Source: Alicycliphilus denitrificans K601 (GTDB lineage: Bacteria; Pseudomonadota; Gammaproteobacteria; Burkholderiales; Burkholderiaceae_C). From it: a stretch of DNA of 64,000 nt. The stretch is taken from the NCBI RefSeq assembly GCF_000204645.1, contig NC_015422.1:744001-808000 (forward strand). Direction: 5' to 3'. Made by a program: the position numbers and the translations under genes. Positions 16,724 to 25,293 of this stretch are shown here, piece by piece (position 1 is the first letter of the stretch; each line of letters opens with the position of its first letter). The notes under the pieces are model-generated. The model worked only from the letters and a program-made list of their open reading frames with translations, was not told the DNA's origin and did not search any database.

Positions 16724-18007
16724 ATGCCCATGAATTCCGCAAGCACCGACCCGTTCGTGCCCTGCCGCCGCGTGGGCGACGGCAGCTGGCACCATTTCTT
16801 CGGCTACTACAACAAGTCCAACTGGGACAAGGGCAACCGCCTGCTGCTGGCCCAGCGCACGCCGTGGATGGACCAGTACCTGACGCCTGAGGTCAAGGCC
16901 ACGGTCGGCTACTTCGACACCGGGGACGGCGACCGCTTCCACGCCGTCGGCGAGACCGGCGCCTGGAACTGGCAGATGGGCAGCCAGCTGCAGTGGCTGG
17001 ACGGCGCGCCGGGGCGCCAGCTGGTCTACAACGACCGCACGGGGGACATAAAGGCCCGCTACCCGGGCTTTGGCGCCGTCGTCGTTGACGTGGACAGCGG
17101 CGCGCGGCGCCAGCTGCCCATGCCGGTGTACGTGGTTGCACCCAGCAGCGCCTGGGCGCTGTCGGTCAACTATCGGCGCCTGTACGCCACGCACGAGACC
17201 ATCGGCTACAGCGAGCCGGGCCAGCCGTTCGAGCTGCCGCTGGCGCCCGCGGACGACGGCATCTGGCGCATGGACATGGCCAGCGGCGACGCGGCCCTGC
17301 TGGTCAGCTATGCGCAGCTCAAGGCCTTCCACCACCGGCCGTCGATGGACAAGGCCATCCACTGGGTCAGCCACATCGAGGTCAACCCGTCCTCCTCGCG
17401 CATCCTGTTCCTGCACCGCTGGACCGAGCGCGTGAAGGACGAGACCTGCTTCCTGCACCGCCTGATCACCATGAACCCCGACGGCTCGGGCATGCGGCTG
17501 CTCGAATGCTCGGACCATCCGCTGCCGCAGCTGGCCGAGGACTTCGACCCTGGCGCCGTGGGCACCTTCGACTACGAGAAGTCCGAGTACCAGATCTCGC
17601 ACCCGCTATGGCAGGACGACGGGCACATCATCGTCTGGGGCCCGCATGCCGGCGAGATCCACTACCACCTCTACCACGACGCCGAGGGAGGCGCGGTGGA
17701 GGTCGTGGGCCGCGGCGTGCTGGTCGAGAACGGCCACATGACCTTCTCGCCGGTGGACAAGCGCTGGATGCTCAGCGATACCTATCCCGACGACAGGACG
17801 CACGAGCGCTTCCTGTTCCTGTTCGACATGCACACGGGCGAGCGCCGCAACCTGGGCAGCTTCTACGCCACGCCCGAGCTGTCCAAGGAAAACCGCTGTG
17901 ACCTGCACCCGCGCTGGAGCCGCGACGGCCGCCTGGTGTGCATCGACTCGGTGCACGAGCACCAGCGCCAGATGCACGTGCTGGACGTGTCGTCCATCGT
18001 CGGGTAG
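16724..18007 (+). CDS. Predicted beta-propeller protein, oligogalacturonate-lyase-like; function unknown
   Basis: A 427-residue protein without a signal peptide. It has a characteristic N-terminal HHFFGYYNKSNWDKGNR segment, then repeated blade-like strands with Asp/Trp turns and a C-terminal HPRWSRDGRLVCIDSVHEH blade. The last motif recalls WD40-like/TolB and family-22 pectate lyase propellers. I cannot assign a reaction; His- and Tyr-rich loops could be catalytic. A second ATG at 16730 is equally possible as start. It sits in an apparent operon with a Bug binding protein, so a role in breaking down the imported or a related uronate-type compound is a hypothesis only. Confidence 0.7.
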   Translation: MPMNSASTDPFVPCRRVGDGSWHHFFGYYNKSNWDKGNRLLLAQRTPWMDQYLTPEVKATVGYFDTGDGDRFHAVGETGAWNWQMGSQLQWLDGAPGRQLVYNDRTGDIKARYPGFGAVVVDVDSGARRQLPMPVYVVAPSSAWALSVNYRRLYATHETIGYSEPGQPFELPLAPADDGIWRMDMASGDAALLVSYAQLKAFHHRPSMDKAIHWVSHIEVNPSSSRILFLHRWTERVKDETCFLHRLITMNPDGSGMRLLECSDHPLPQLAEDFDPGAVGTFDYEKSEYQISHPLWQDDGHIIVWGPHAGEIHYHLYHDAEGGAVEVVGRGVLVENGHMTFSPVDKRWMLSDTYPDDRTHERFLFLFDMHTGERRNLGSFYATPELSKENRCDLHPRWSRDGRLVCIDSVHEHQRQMHVLDVSSIVG

Positions 18008-18014
18008 AGGGGTT

Positions 18015-18275
18015 TCAGCGGCGATGGCGCGCTGGCGCGCCGCCCGCGCGCGGGGGCAGGTGGCGGAAGGTGATGCGGCCCTTGCTCAGGTCGTAGGGCG
18101 ACATCTCCAGCGACACCGTGTCGCCCGCCAGCACGCGGATGCGGTGCTTGCGCATCTTGCCGCCCGAGTAGGCGACAAGCTTGTGGCCGTTGTCGAGGGT
18201 GACGCGAAAGCGCGCGTCGGGTAACACCTCGTCCACCTTGCCTTGCATCTCGATCAGTTCTTCTTTGTTGGACAT
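18015..18275 (-). CDS. infA: Translation initiation factor IF-1 (second, C-terminally extended type)
   Basis: An 86-residue OB-fold protein: [40 protein letters not shown] and [14 protein letters not shown] are typical IF-1. It is about 14 residues longer than the 72-residue IF-1 of Escherichia coli because of a Pro/Gly/Arg-rich tail. The start ATG 18275 has an AAAGGAA site; a frame extending to 18362 has no support. It stands alone rather than in the ribosomal protein cluster, and Burkholderiales commonly carry such a second copy. It is convergent with the beta-propeller gene, 7 bases away. Confidence 0.9.
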   Translation of the reverse strand: MSNKEELIEMQGKVDEVLPDARFRVTLDNGHKLVAYSGGKMRKHRIRVLAGDTVSLEMSPYDLSKGRITFRHLPPRAGGAPARHRR

Positions 18276-18625
18276 GGGGTTCCTTTTCGTCAAGGGCGAG
18301 TGAGGGCAGGCGCGGACGGCTGCTGCCCGTGTTCGCTCGGGATCTGCGTGCAATGCACACAACGGATGCGCCGGCAGCCCCGGCGCAGGATGGGCGATGG
18401 GGCATCGCCCGTGAAAGGCGCCGGCATGCGACGCCGGCGTCCGATGGAATGGGCCGCTGCTGCCGGAGGCGGTGCCCCGGGCTGGGCAGGGCGCGACGCC
18501 CTGTGCGGCGGTGGTGTGGTGCTGCTGCGCGTTTGCAGCAAACGGGGAAGTCTAGTACGTATCTGGCTTGCGTGCCGGGCGCCGTGCCATTGGCCCTGCT
18601 GCGAGGTGCGGCATGGGCGGCCGCG
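18276..18625. other. 350-bp non-coding spacer between alkB and infA
   Basis: This stretch lies downstream of alkB and upstream of infA, both on the minus strand. It shows no codon-biased frame and no strong promoter that I can defend. It contains GC-rich inverted repeats around 18418-18440 and a short palindrome near 18531-18545, which could fold in an infA leader or end alkB transcription. None is followed by a T tract on the minus strand. Confidence 0.4.
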
Positions 18626-19279
18626 TCACAGCGCCTTGCGCAGCGTGAGGTTGATGCGGAAGCTGCCCGTGGCCGGGTGCTCGCCCGGCGCCACGGGCAG
18701 CACGCCGTGGAAGCGCAGCCGGTCCACGCCGCCCCAGACCACCACGTCGCCGTGGCGCAGCGGCACGCGCAGCGCGCGCTCGCCGCGCGTGGCGCCGCCC
18801 CACAGGAAGACGGCCGGCAGGCCCAGCGATACCGAGACGATGGGCGCGCCGAGGTCGCGCTCGTCGCGGTCCTGGTGCAGCGACATGCGCGCGCCGGGCT
18901 CGTAGCGGTTGACCAGGCAGGCATCGGGCGCGAAGCGCGCAAACCCCGCCTGCTGCGCCGCCGCCCGCGCCAGCCGCGCGAAGGCCGCGGGCATGGCGGG
19001 CCAGGGCAGGCCGGTGAGCGGGTCGCGGTCGGCGTAGCGGTAGCCCTGCCGGTCGCTGACCCACGACAGCGGCCCGCAGCCCGTCATGGCCACCGACATG
19101 GCCTTGCCGCCGGGCGTCTGCATGCGGCGCCACGGCGCGTGCAGGGCGACTTGCCGCACGCCCTGCACCAGCGCCTCCGCCTGCGCCAGCGCAAAGCCGC
19201 GCAGCAGCATTGCCTGGGCGCCCAGGGGCAGCGCCGCGGGCGCGTCGCCGAACAGATCGTCGATGGGGTGGTCGGGCAT
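18626..19279 (-). CDS. alkB: AlkB-type 2-oxoglutarate/Fe(II)-dependent DNA repair dioxygenase
   Basis: A 217-residue protein that removes methyl lesions (1-methyladenine, 3-methylcytosine) by oxidative demethylation. The iron ligands are visible as the HxD pair in MSLHQDRDE and a distal His in RLRFHGVLPV, and the 2-oxoglutarate-binding arginines lie in SFRINLTLRKAL. Substrate-pocket residues appear in GYRYADRDPLTGLPWP and LVNRYEPGARM. I start it at ATG 19279; the frame can be extended to TTG 19297, but that enters the palindromic repeat. It is divergent from an acyl-CoA ligase. Confidence 0.92.
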   Translation of the reverse strand: MPDHPIDDLFGDAPAALPLGAQAMLLRGFALAQAEALVQGVRQVALHAPWRRMQTPGGKAMSVAMTGCGPLSWVSDRQGYRYADRDPLTGLPWPAMPAAFARLARAAAQQAGFARFAPDACLVNRYEPGARMSLHQDRDERDLGAPIVSVSLGLPAVFLWGGATRGERALRVPLRHGDVVVWGGVDRLRFHGVLPVAPGEHPATGSFRINLTLRKAL

Positions 19280-19290
19280 GGCGAGAGTTT

Positions 19291-19349
19291 GAGTCAAAAT
19301 GCATGCTGGCGCTTATCCATAAAGCACCAGCAGCTATTTTTGTGATAGC
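19291..19349 (+). repeat. Dispersed palindromic repeat, copy 1
   Basis: A 59-base intergenic copy with arms GCTGGCGCTT and AAAGCACCAGC around ATCCAT, followed by AGCAGCTATTTTT. It lies in the 90-bp spacer between the divergent alkB and acyl-CoA ligase starts and so forms most of their shared upstream region. Confidence 0.75.
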
Positions 19350-19369
19350 TGAACGATACGGAGACGCCC

Positions 19370-20878
19370 ATGAACATCGCACAACTGCTGCAGCGCAGCG
19401 CCCTGGTCCATGGCGACCGCCCGGCCGTGCTGGCCGGCGCGCGCCTGCTGCACGACTATCGTACGCTGGCCGCGCGCGTGGCCGCGCTGGCAGGGCATCT
19501 GCGCGGGCGCTGCGGCGTGCAGGCGGGCGAGCGCGTGGCCATCTTCTCGGCCAACTGCCCCGAGTACCTGGAGGCGCTGCACGCCATCCACTGGGCCGGC
19601 GCCATTTCGGTTCCCGTCAACTACAAGCTGCACGCGCGCGAACTGGCCCATGTGCTCTCCGACAGCGGCGCGCGCGTGGTCTGCGTGTCCGGCGCGCTCA
19701 AGGGCGACGCGCTGGCGGCCGGGGCCGACGCCGCGGCGCTGCAAGTGCTGGGCGATGCCGTCTGGCAGCAGGAGGCGCAGGGCGCGCCGCTGCCGCCGCA
19801 GGAGCGCGCGCCCGGGGACGTGGCCTCGCTGTTCTACACATCGGGCACCACGGGCCGGCCCAAGGGCGTGATGCAGACGCACCGCAACCTGCTGGCCATG
19901 ACCATGGCCTACTTCACCGACGTGGACGACGTGCGGCATGACGACGCCATGGTCTACGCCGCGCCCATGTCGCATGGTGCGGGCCTGTACAACTATGCCC
20001 ACATGCTGCGCGGCGCACGCCACGTGGTGCCCGAATCTGGCGGGTTCGACCCGGCCGAGCTGGTGCGGCTGGCTGCCAGCGTGGGGCGGCTGTCGCTGTT
20101 CGCCGCGCCCACCATGGTGCACCGCCTGGTGGAGCATGTGCGCAGCACGGGCGCGGACGTGGGCGGCTTCAAGACCATCGTCTACGGCGGCGGCCCCATG
20201 TACGTGGAGGACCTGCGCCGGGCGATCGACGCCATGGGGCAGAAGTTCGTGCAGATCTACGGCCAGGGCGAAAGCCCCATGACCATCACGGCCCTGGCGC
20301 GCGAGCACCTGGCCGACACGGCGCACCCGCGCTGGGCCGAGCGCATCGCCTCGGTGGGCGTGGCGCATTCCTGCGTGCAGGTGCGCGTGGTGGACGGCCA
20401 GGACCGACCCGTGCCCGCGGGCGAGTTGGGCGAGGTTGTGGTGCGCGGCGAGACGGTGATGGCAGGCTACTGGGGCAATGCAGAGGCCACGGCCCAGACG
20501 CTGCGCGGCGGCTGGCTGCACACGGGCGACGTGGGGCAGCTGGACGAGCACGGCTTCCTCACGCTGCGCGACCGTAGCAAGGACGTGATCATCTCCGGCG
20601 GCTCCAACATCTACCCGCGCGAGGTGGAAGAGGTGCTGCTGCTGCACCCGCGCGTGCGCGAGGCGGCCGTGGTGGGCCGGCGCGACGCTGAATGGGGCGA
20701 GGTGGTGGTCGCTTTCCTGGTGGCCGACGGCGCGCCTGTGCCCGATGCCGAGCTGGACGCGCTGTGCCTCGAGCACATCGCGCGCTTCAAGCGCCCCAAG
20801 GCCTACCGCTGGGTGCAGGCATTGCCGAAGAACAGCTACGGCAAGGTGCTCAAGACCGAGCTGCGCGCCCTGTTGTAA
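19370..20878 (+). CDS. AMP-dependent acyl-CoA synthetase/ligase
   Basis: A 502-residue class I adenylate-forming enzyme that makes acyl-CoA from a carboxylic acid, ATP and CoA. Motifs: ASLFYTSGTTGRPKGVMQTH (P-loop), the A5-like region QIYGQGESPM (unusual in having Gln-Gly-Glu where YGxTE is usual), HTGDVGQLDEHGFL, the hinge DRSKDVIISGGSNIYPREVEE and the catalytic lysine in LPKNSYGKVLKTEL. It resembles the medium/long-chain and aromatic acid ligases of catabolic pathways; the substrate cannot be read from the sequence. A flavin reductase gene follows after 96 bases. Confidence 0.88.
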   Translation: MNIAQLLQRSALVHGDRPAVLAGARLLHDYRTLAARVAALAGHLRGRCGVQAGERVAIFSANCPEYLEALHAIHWAGAISVPVNYKLHARELAHVLSDSGARVVCVSGALKGDALAAGADAAALQVLGDAVWQQEAQGAPLPPQERAPGDVASLFYTSGTTGRPKGVMQTHRNLLAMTMAYFTDVDDVRHDDAMVYAAPMSHGAGLYNYAHMLRGARHVVPESGGFDPAELVRLAASVGRLSLFAAPTMVHRLVEHVRSTGADVGGFKTIVYGGGPMYVEDLRRAIDAMGQKFVQIYGQGESPMTITALAREHLADTAHPRWAERIASVGVAHSCVQVRVVDGQDRPVPAGELGEVVVRGETVMAGYWGNAEATAQTLRGGWLHTGDVGQLDEHGFLTLRDRSKDVIISGGSNIYPREVEEVLLLHPRVREAAVVGRRDAEWGEVVVAFLVADGAPVPDAELDALCLEHIARFKRPKAYRWVQALPKNSYGKVLKTELRALL

Positions 20879-20974
20879 CCACGGCGGCGCCATGTGCATG
20901 CGCGCGCGCCGGGCGCGCCGCGGGCCGATGGTGGAACATGGCGGCCATCTACGGCACCGATGAGAGGACGCACC

Positions 20975-21694
20975 ATGGCTACCTACACCGTCAAACTCCA
21001 GGCCAGGCAGCCCGTGGCAGAGGGCACGATGGCCTTTCACCTGGAGAAGCCCGCCGGGTTCGAGTTCCGCCCCGGCCAGGCGATGGAGGTGATCCTGCCC
21101 GGCGGCGCGGAGGGCGAGGAGGGGCGCCACGCGTTCTCCATCGTCAGCGCGCCGCACGAGGCCGAGCTGGTGTTCGCCACGCGCATGCGGGACAGCGCCT
21201 TCAAGCGTGCCCTGGCCGCATTGCCGCTGGGCGCCAGCCTGGACATCGACGGCCCGTTCGGCTCGCTCATCCTGCACAAGAAGGCCGAGCGCGCGGGCGT
21301 GCTGGTCGCAGGCGGCATCGGCATCACGCCGTTCATGAGCATGCTGCGCAACGCCGCCGAGCAGCATTCCGAACAGAGCCTGGTGCTGCTGTACTCCAAC
21401 CGCCGCCCCGAGGACGCGGCTTTTCTCGCCGAGCTGCAGGCACTGGCGCAGCGCCATCCGAAGTTCCGCCTCGTGGCCACCATGACCGGCATGGCGCGTT
21501 CGCAGCAGGCATGGGACGGCGCCACGGGCTACATCGACGGCGCCTTCGTGCGGCGCGCCATCGAGGGGCTGCCCGCGCCCATCTTCTACGTGTCGGGCCC
21601 GCCCGCCTTGGTCGAGGCCATGCGCGGCACCCTGGTCGACGATGCGGGCGTGGACGAGGACGACGTGCGCAGCGAGGAGTTCTACGGCTACTGA
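20975..21694 (+). CDS. Ferredoxin-reductase-family FAD/NAD(P)H oxidoreductase
   Basis: A 239-residue FNR-superfamily protein without an iron-sulfur domain. The FAD-binding barrel contains RPGQAMEVILPGG and RHAFSIVSAP, and the nucleotide-binding domain contains VLVAGGIGITPFMSMLRNA and LYSNRRPEDAAF, ending YVSGPPALVEAMRGTL. The start ATG 20975 has a GAGAGG site; the longer frame from 20894 reads through an Arg/Pro-rich stretch. It probably passes electrons from NAD(P)H to an unknown partner. The 3' end overlaps the convergent lipase-like gene by 7 bases. Confidence 0.88.
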   Translation: MATYTVKLQARQPVAEGTMAFHLEKPAGFEFRPGQAMEVILPGGAEGEEGRHAFSIVSAPHEAELVFATRMRDSAFKRALAALPLGASLDIDGPFGSLILHKKAERAGVLVAGGIGITPFMSMLRNAAEQHSEQSLVLLYSNRRPEDAAFLAELQALAQRHPKFRLVATMTGMARSQQAWDGATGYIDGAFVRRAIEGLPAPIFYVSGPPALVEAMRGTLVDDAGVDEDDVRSEEFYGY

Positions 21695-23277
21695 ACCTCT
21701 TGACCATCGGCCGCCGCGTTCCACGCCGAGACCACGAAGCGCACCCGGCCGGCGATGCCGGGCGCGTTGTCGTTGCCGAAGGCGATCGTCATCACCTGCT
21801 TGCCGGTCTTGAGCGTCCTGTACGCCAGGGACTCGGTGGCGTGGCCCACGTTGTCGCTCTGCCAGCCGAAGCGGGTCGTCCACGCGTCTCCGGGCGTCTG
21901 GGGCGGCACCATCTCGACGATCACGGTGTCGCGGAACAGGTAGCCGCCCTCGTAGTGCGTGTCAGCCCAGAACTTGCGGTCCACCTCGTAGTCGGGCACG
22001 CGCACGCCCAGCGTCATGCCGTAGGCCAGCGAGGGGCGCGCGGGGTTCACGCGGGCGCGGTTGGCCAGGAAGACGGTGGAGAGGTAGATGCTCCTGGCGT
22101 CCTTCTTCGCCGGGTCGACCAGATCCTGGTGGCTGCGGCAGGCCACGGAGTCCTCCTCGGCCATCCTGCGCGTCAGGTACCAGCGCTTGCCCCGGGGCGA
22201 GGCCAGCAGCTCGAACTGGTAGAGCGCGTTGACCGCCTTGCCCTGGATCTCGGGCGGCAGCTGCACCGAGTCGATGTCCACCCAGATGTCCACGCGCACG
22301 TCGCCGAACAGGAAGCGCGTGAGGTTCTGGTAGGCCTCCTCGCTGTTGACGATGCCGAAGTAGCCCGAGTGCGAGCGGTAGGTGTAGGCGGTGGCGCAGG
22401 GGGCGGAGAACTTGCCCCTGGCGTTCACGCCCCAGACCGAGGCGTTCTCTATGCGCACCAGCCCGTCGCTGCCGTGCCCGGCGAAGGTACGCGACAGGCC
22501 CAGGGCCACGCCGTAGTCCGCGCGGTTGGTGCCGATCATGCAGAAGAAGCGCTCGGACGGGAAGACCTCCTCGGGCAGCCAGTCCACGCGCTGGGTCTTC
22601 TTGTACAGCGCCTCCAGCTTCAGGTACCTGGCCATGTTCTCGCGGTTGAAGTTGTTCATGTCCGCGGCGCCGAGCCACTCGGGCACGTTGATGCCGGCGA
22701 CGTCGATGCCGTTGTGCGGCGTGGCGTAGGTGAAGACCTTGTCCACGCTGGCGCGGGCCTGGTCGTCGCCCAGGTCGGGGTTCTGCAGGAACGCCCGGCA
22801 GACCAGGCCGCCCATGGAGTGCGCGACGAGGTGGCAGCGGAAGTCCTCGGGCGCCAGCCGGTTGTCCGGGTTGGCGCAGGCCAGGTCGCGCACGCGCAGG
22901 ACCAGGTCGCTCAGGCCCCGGGCGAATTGCGAGATGTCCGGCGTCTTGCCGCTGCCCAGCAGCGCCGACGCCTGCTCGTAGTAGCGGTAGATGACGATCG
23001 AGCGCAGGGAAAGGCTGCCCTCCCATTCGCCGTCCAGGATGTCCAGGCCGTTGTCGTAGACGTCGGCATAGCCGAAGTCGGACATCAGCCGCAGCACGGG
23101 GGATTCGAAGACGAACTTCTTGGCGGGCTTGGTCTTGTCCGGCGTGGCGCGGTACACCGTGGAGCCGAGGTTGAAGCCGCAGAACGGGTCGGCCGTGGTC
23201 TCGTCCTGCTCCCGCTCGGTCATGGCGTAGCCGCGCACGTAGATGATGGGGAAGAAGGGGGCATGCGGGCTGGCCAT
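21688..23277 (-). CDS. Lipase/esterase-like alpha/beta hydrolase, no signal peptide
   Basis: A 529-residue protein. Near residues 1-20 it has FFPIIYVRGYAM, a lipase-like strand and oxyanion loop; the nucleophile elbow is HLVAHSMGGLVCRAFL, and further on are FTYATPHNGIDVAG and a possible acid/His region (FAGHGSDGLVRIENASVWG). The roughly 200-residue C-terminal part is beta-rich and has no family I recognise. No signal peptide is visible, which is odd for an extracellular lipase. The start ATG 23277 has a GGGAG site. It lies 11 bases after an M15 peptidase gene, and the two form a small unit. Confidence 0.78.
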   Translation of the reverse strand: MASPHAPFFPIIYVRGYAMTEREQDETTADPFCGFNLGSTVYRATPDKTKPAKKFVFESPVLRLMSDFGYADVYDNGLDILDGEWEGSLSLRSIVIYRYYEQASALLGSGKTPDISQFARGLSDLVLRVRDLACANPDNRLAPEDFRCHLVAHSMGGLVCRAFLQNPDLGDDQARASVDKVFTYATPHNGIDVAGINVPEWLGAADMNNFNRENMARYLKLEALYKKTQRVDWLPEEVFPSERFFCMIGTNRADYGVALGLSRTFAGHGSDGLVRIENASVWGVNARGKFSAPCATAYTYRSHSGYFGIVNSEEAYQNLTRFLFGDVRVDIWVDIDSVQLPPEIQGKAVNALYQFELLASPRGKRWYLTRRMAEEDSVACRSHQDLVDPAKKDARSIYLSTVFLANRARVNPARPSLAYGMTLGVRVPDYEVDRKFWADTHYEGGYLFRDTVIVEMVPPQTPGDAWTTRFGWQSDNVGHATESLAYRTLKTGKQVMTIAFGNDNAPGIAGRVRFVVSAWNAAADGQEVQ

Positions 23278-23288
23278 GGCGGTGCTCC

Positions 23289-23897
23289 CTACGCGAAGAC
23301 GGGGCTTCCCGATGCGTGCCGCGCGCGCATCTCGGCCAGCATCTGCCGCTCGCTCAGGTCTGCGGCCCAGGCGGGGCGCAGCTGGTAGTGGGGCTGGTCG
23401 ACGATGGTCTTCCAGTTGCCGCCCCACTCCAGGCCCAGGTCCATGCCCAGCACGCCGACGGCCTTGTACTTCGGCGAGTCGCCCAGGTAGCGGTTGCCCT
23501 CGAACACGCCGATGTCGAATGCGATGCCGAAGTTGTGGTTGGAGTAGCCGCCCCTGGCGTTGGTGACCACGCTGCCCGGGGCGGTGCGGCCTTGGGCGTA
23601 GAGCGCGTCCTGCTCCTCGTAGGTCCGCAGGCCGCTGATGACGCGGATGGCGATGCCCGAGGCGGCCGCCTTCTGCACCAGCGCCCGGGCCATGGGCTGC
23701 ACCTGCGGCAGCAGCGTGGCGATGACCTTCTCGCTGCGCGGGTCCACCGGCGCGATGGCCTGCTCCGGGGCCTGGCCATCGATCTTCTTGCCAACCAGGC
23801 GTTCGTAGATGGCGCCCCAGGTCTGGGGGCCCGCCTTCCCGTCGACCTCGATGCCCAGCCGGGCCTGGACGGCGGCAATCATCTCTTCGATGCGCAT
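23289..23897 (-). CDS. M15-family peptidoglycan peptidase (endolysin-like)
   Basis: A 202-residue protein. Residues 1-40 resemble a short peptidoglycan-binding helix-loop (MRIEEMIAAVQARLG then DGKAGPQTWGAIYERL). The catalytic domain has the M15 metal motif SNHNFGIAFDIGVF and the distal HYQL, with RVISGLRTYEEQDALYAQGR before them. This is the L-alanyl-D-glutamate or D-Ala-D-Ala endopeptidase type seen in phage endolysins. There is no signal peptide. No holin, spanin or other phage gene is near; its partner is the lipase-like gene downstream. It could be a domesticated endolysin or part of a toxic effector set. Confidence 0.85.
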   Translation of the reverse strand: MRIEEMIAAVQARLGIEVDGKAGPQTWGAIYERLVGKKIDGQAPEQAIAPVDPRSEKVIATLLPQVQPMARALVQKAAASGIAIRVISGLRTYEEQDALYAQGRTAPGSVVTNARGGYSNHNFGIAFDIGVFEGNRYLGDSPKYKAVGVLGMDLGLEWGGNWKTIVDQPHYQLRPAWAADLSERQMLAEMRARHASGSPVFA

Positions 23898-24067
23898 GGT
23901 GTCCTCCTGGGGGTGCCGCTTGCGGCATGCAGGGCCTTATCAGAGTACCGGCGGGATGCGGTGTCAAGTGGTTGTTGCGCGGCGGTGGAGGGGGCCGCTG
24001 CGCGACAATGGCGCGGATCGACCCATCCACCCCCGGGCCGGCACGCCGGCCCGCCGCCGGAGCACAC

Positions 24068-24739
24068 ATGACGACCCCCGCCGCCCCCATCACCCTGAAG
24101 ATCGACTTCGTCTCCGACGTGGCCTGCCCCTGGTGCGCCATCGGCCTGGCCGCGCTCACGCAGGCGGCTGCGCGGCTGTCGGGCCAGGTGCTGCTCGACT
24201 GGCATTTCCAGCCCTTCGAGCTCAACCCCGGCATGGGGCCCGGGGGCGAGGACCTGTTGGAGCACCTTGCCGCCAAGTACGGCGCCGCGCCCGAGCAGCT
24301 GCGCCAGACGCAGCAGCAGATCGCCGCGCGCGGCGCCGCGCTGGGCGTGGTGTTCAGCCCGCGGCGCACGCGCATCTACAACACCTTCGACGCGCACCGC
24401 CTGCTGCACTGGCTGGGCGAGCAGGGCGCCGCCGGCCAGCAGCTGGCGTTCAAGCAGGCGCTGTTCAAGAGCTACTTCACCGATGCCGAGAACCCCTCCG
24501 ACCCCGCCGTGCTGCTGCGCCTGGTGCGCGAGGCGGGGCTGGACGAGGCCCGCGCCCGCGCGGTGCTGGAGTCGGGCGAATACGCCGACGCCGTACGCGA
24601 GCGCGAGGCCTTCTACCAGGAGCGCGGCATCCACTCGGTGCCGGCCGTGATCGTCGATGGGCGCCACCTGATCCAGGGCGGCCAGCCGGTCGAGGTGTTC
24701 GAGCAGGCGCTGCGCCGGATCGCGGCGCAGCGGGTGTGA
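24068..24739 (+). CDS. DsbA-family (FrnE-like) oxidoreductase
   Basis: A 223-residue thioredoxin-fold protein of the cytoplasmic FrnE/2-hydroxychromene isomerase-like type. The active site is CPWC in FVSDVACPWCAIGL, the cis-proline loop is GIHSVPAVIVDG, and there is no signal peptide. It is likely a disulfide oxidoreductase or isomerase. ATG 24068 was chosen because the upstream in-frame sequence from 23927 has no homologous character. It ends at a palindromic repeat and is convergent with creA. Confidence 0.9.
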   Translation: MTTPAAPITLKIDFVSDVACPWCAIGLAALTQAAARLSGQVLLDWHFQPFELNPGMGPGGEDLLEHLAAKYGAAPEQLRQTQQQIAARGAALGVVFSPRRTRIYNTFDAHRLLHWLGEQGAAGQQLAFKQALFKSYFTDAENPSDPAVLLRLVREAGLDEARARAVLESGEYADAVREREAFYQERGIHSVPAVIVDGRHLIQGGQPVEVFEQALRRIAAQRV

Positions 24740-24740
24740 A

Positions 24741-24805
24741 TTTGCTCTTGTATTAATAGCTGCTAGCGCTTTGTGGATGGACGCTGCAGGTCGTTTTGGC
24801 TTGAA
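24741..24805 (+). repeat. Dispersed palindromic repeat, copy 2
   Basis: A full-length copy containing AATAGCTGCTAGCGCTTT, an ATGG turn, ACGCTGCAGG and a tail TTTTGGCTTGA. It occupies the spacer between the convergent dsbA-like gene and creA, starting one base after the former's stop, where it could act as a two-way terminator. Confidence 0.75.
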
Positions 24806-24810
24806 GTGGC

Positions 24811-25293
24811 CTATTTCAGCGGAATCGGCGTGGCCCGGTCTACGGGCACGGCCGTGACGCTGTTCTGCGGCGAGCCGTCGATGAGCTTGTCGGAATAGCT
24901 CAGGTAGACGAGGGTGTTGCGCTTGGCGTCCACCATGCGCACCACGCGCAGGCGCTTGAACAGCAGGGACATGCGCTCGCTGAACACTTCCTGCTGGGCT
25001 TTCAGCGGCTGGGCGAACGCGATGGGGCCCACCTGGCGGCAGGCGATTGAGGCCTCGGCTCGGTCCTCGGCCAGGCCCAGCGTGCCCTTGATGCCGCCGG
25101 TGCGCGCGCGCGAGACGTAGCAGGTCACGCCCTGCACGAGCGGGTCGTCATAGGCCTCGACGACGATGTCGTGGTCGCGGCCGATCCACTGGAAGGCCGT
25201 GTCCACCGTGCCGATCTTGTCGGGCTGCGCCGCGCACGTGCCGGCCGCGAGCAGGGCCGCGGCGGCCATGCAGGTGGCGCGCAGCGTCCTCAT
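24811..25293 (-). CDS. creA: CreA-family periplasmic protein
   Basis: A 160-residue exported protein with a signal peptide (ending LLAAGTCA before AQPDKIG) and the CreA features [28 protein letters not shown] and two conserved cysteines (YVSRARTGG after Cys; ASIACRQVG). The family is widespread in proteobacteria and its function is unknown. Its ATG (25293) overlaps the cphA stop as ATGA, which ties its expression to cyanophycin synthesis in this organism. The longer frame to 26262 is a shadow of cphA. Confidence 0.88.
   Translation of the reverse strand: MRTLRATCMAAAALLAAGTCAAQPDKIGTVDTAFQWIGRDHDIVVEAYDDPLVQGVTCYVSRARTGGIKGTLGLAEDRAEASIACRQVGPIAFAQPLKAQQEVFSERMSLLFKRLRVVRMVDAKRNTLVYLSYSDKLIDGSPQNSVTAVPVDRATPIPLK

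Noticed and set aside
23289..23897. Prophage remnant around the endolysin-like gene
   Set aside because: No structural, integrase, holin or attachment-site sequence flanks it; neighbours are ordinary chromosomal genes.
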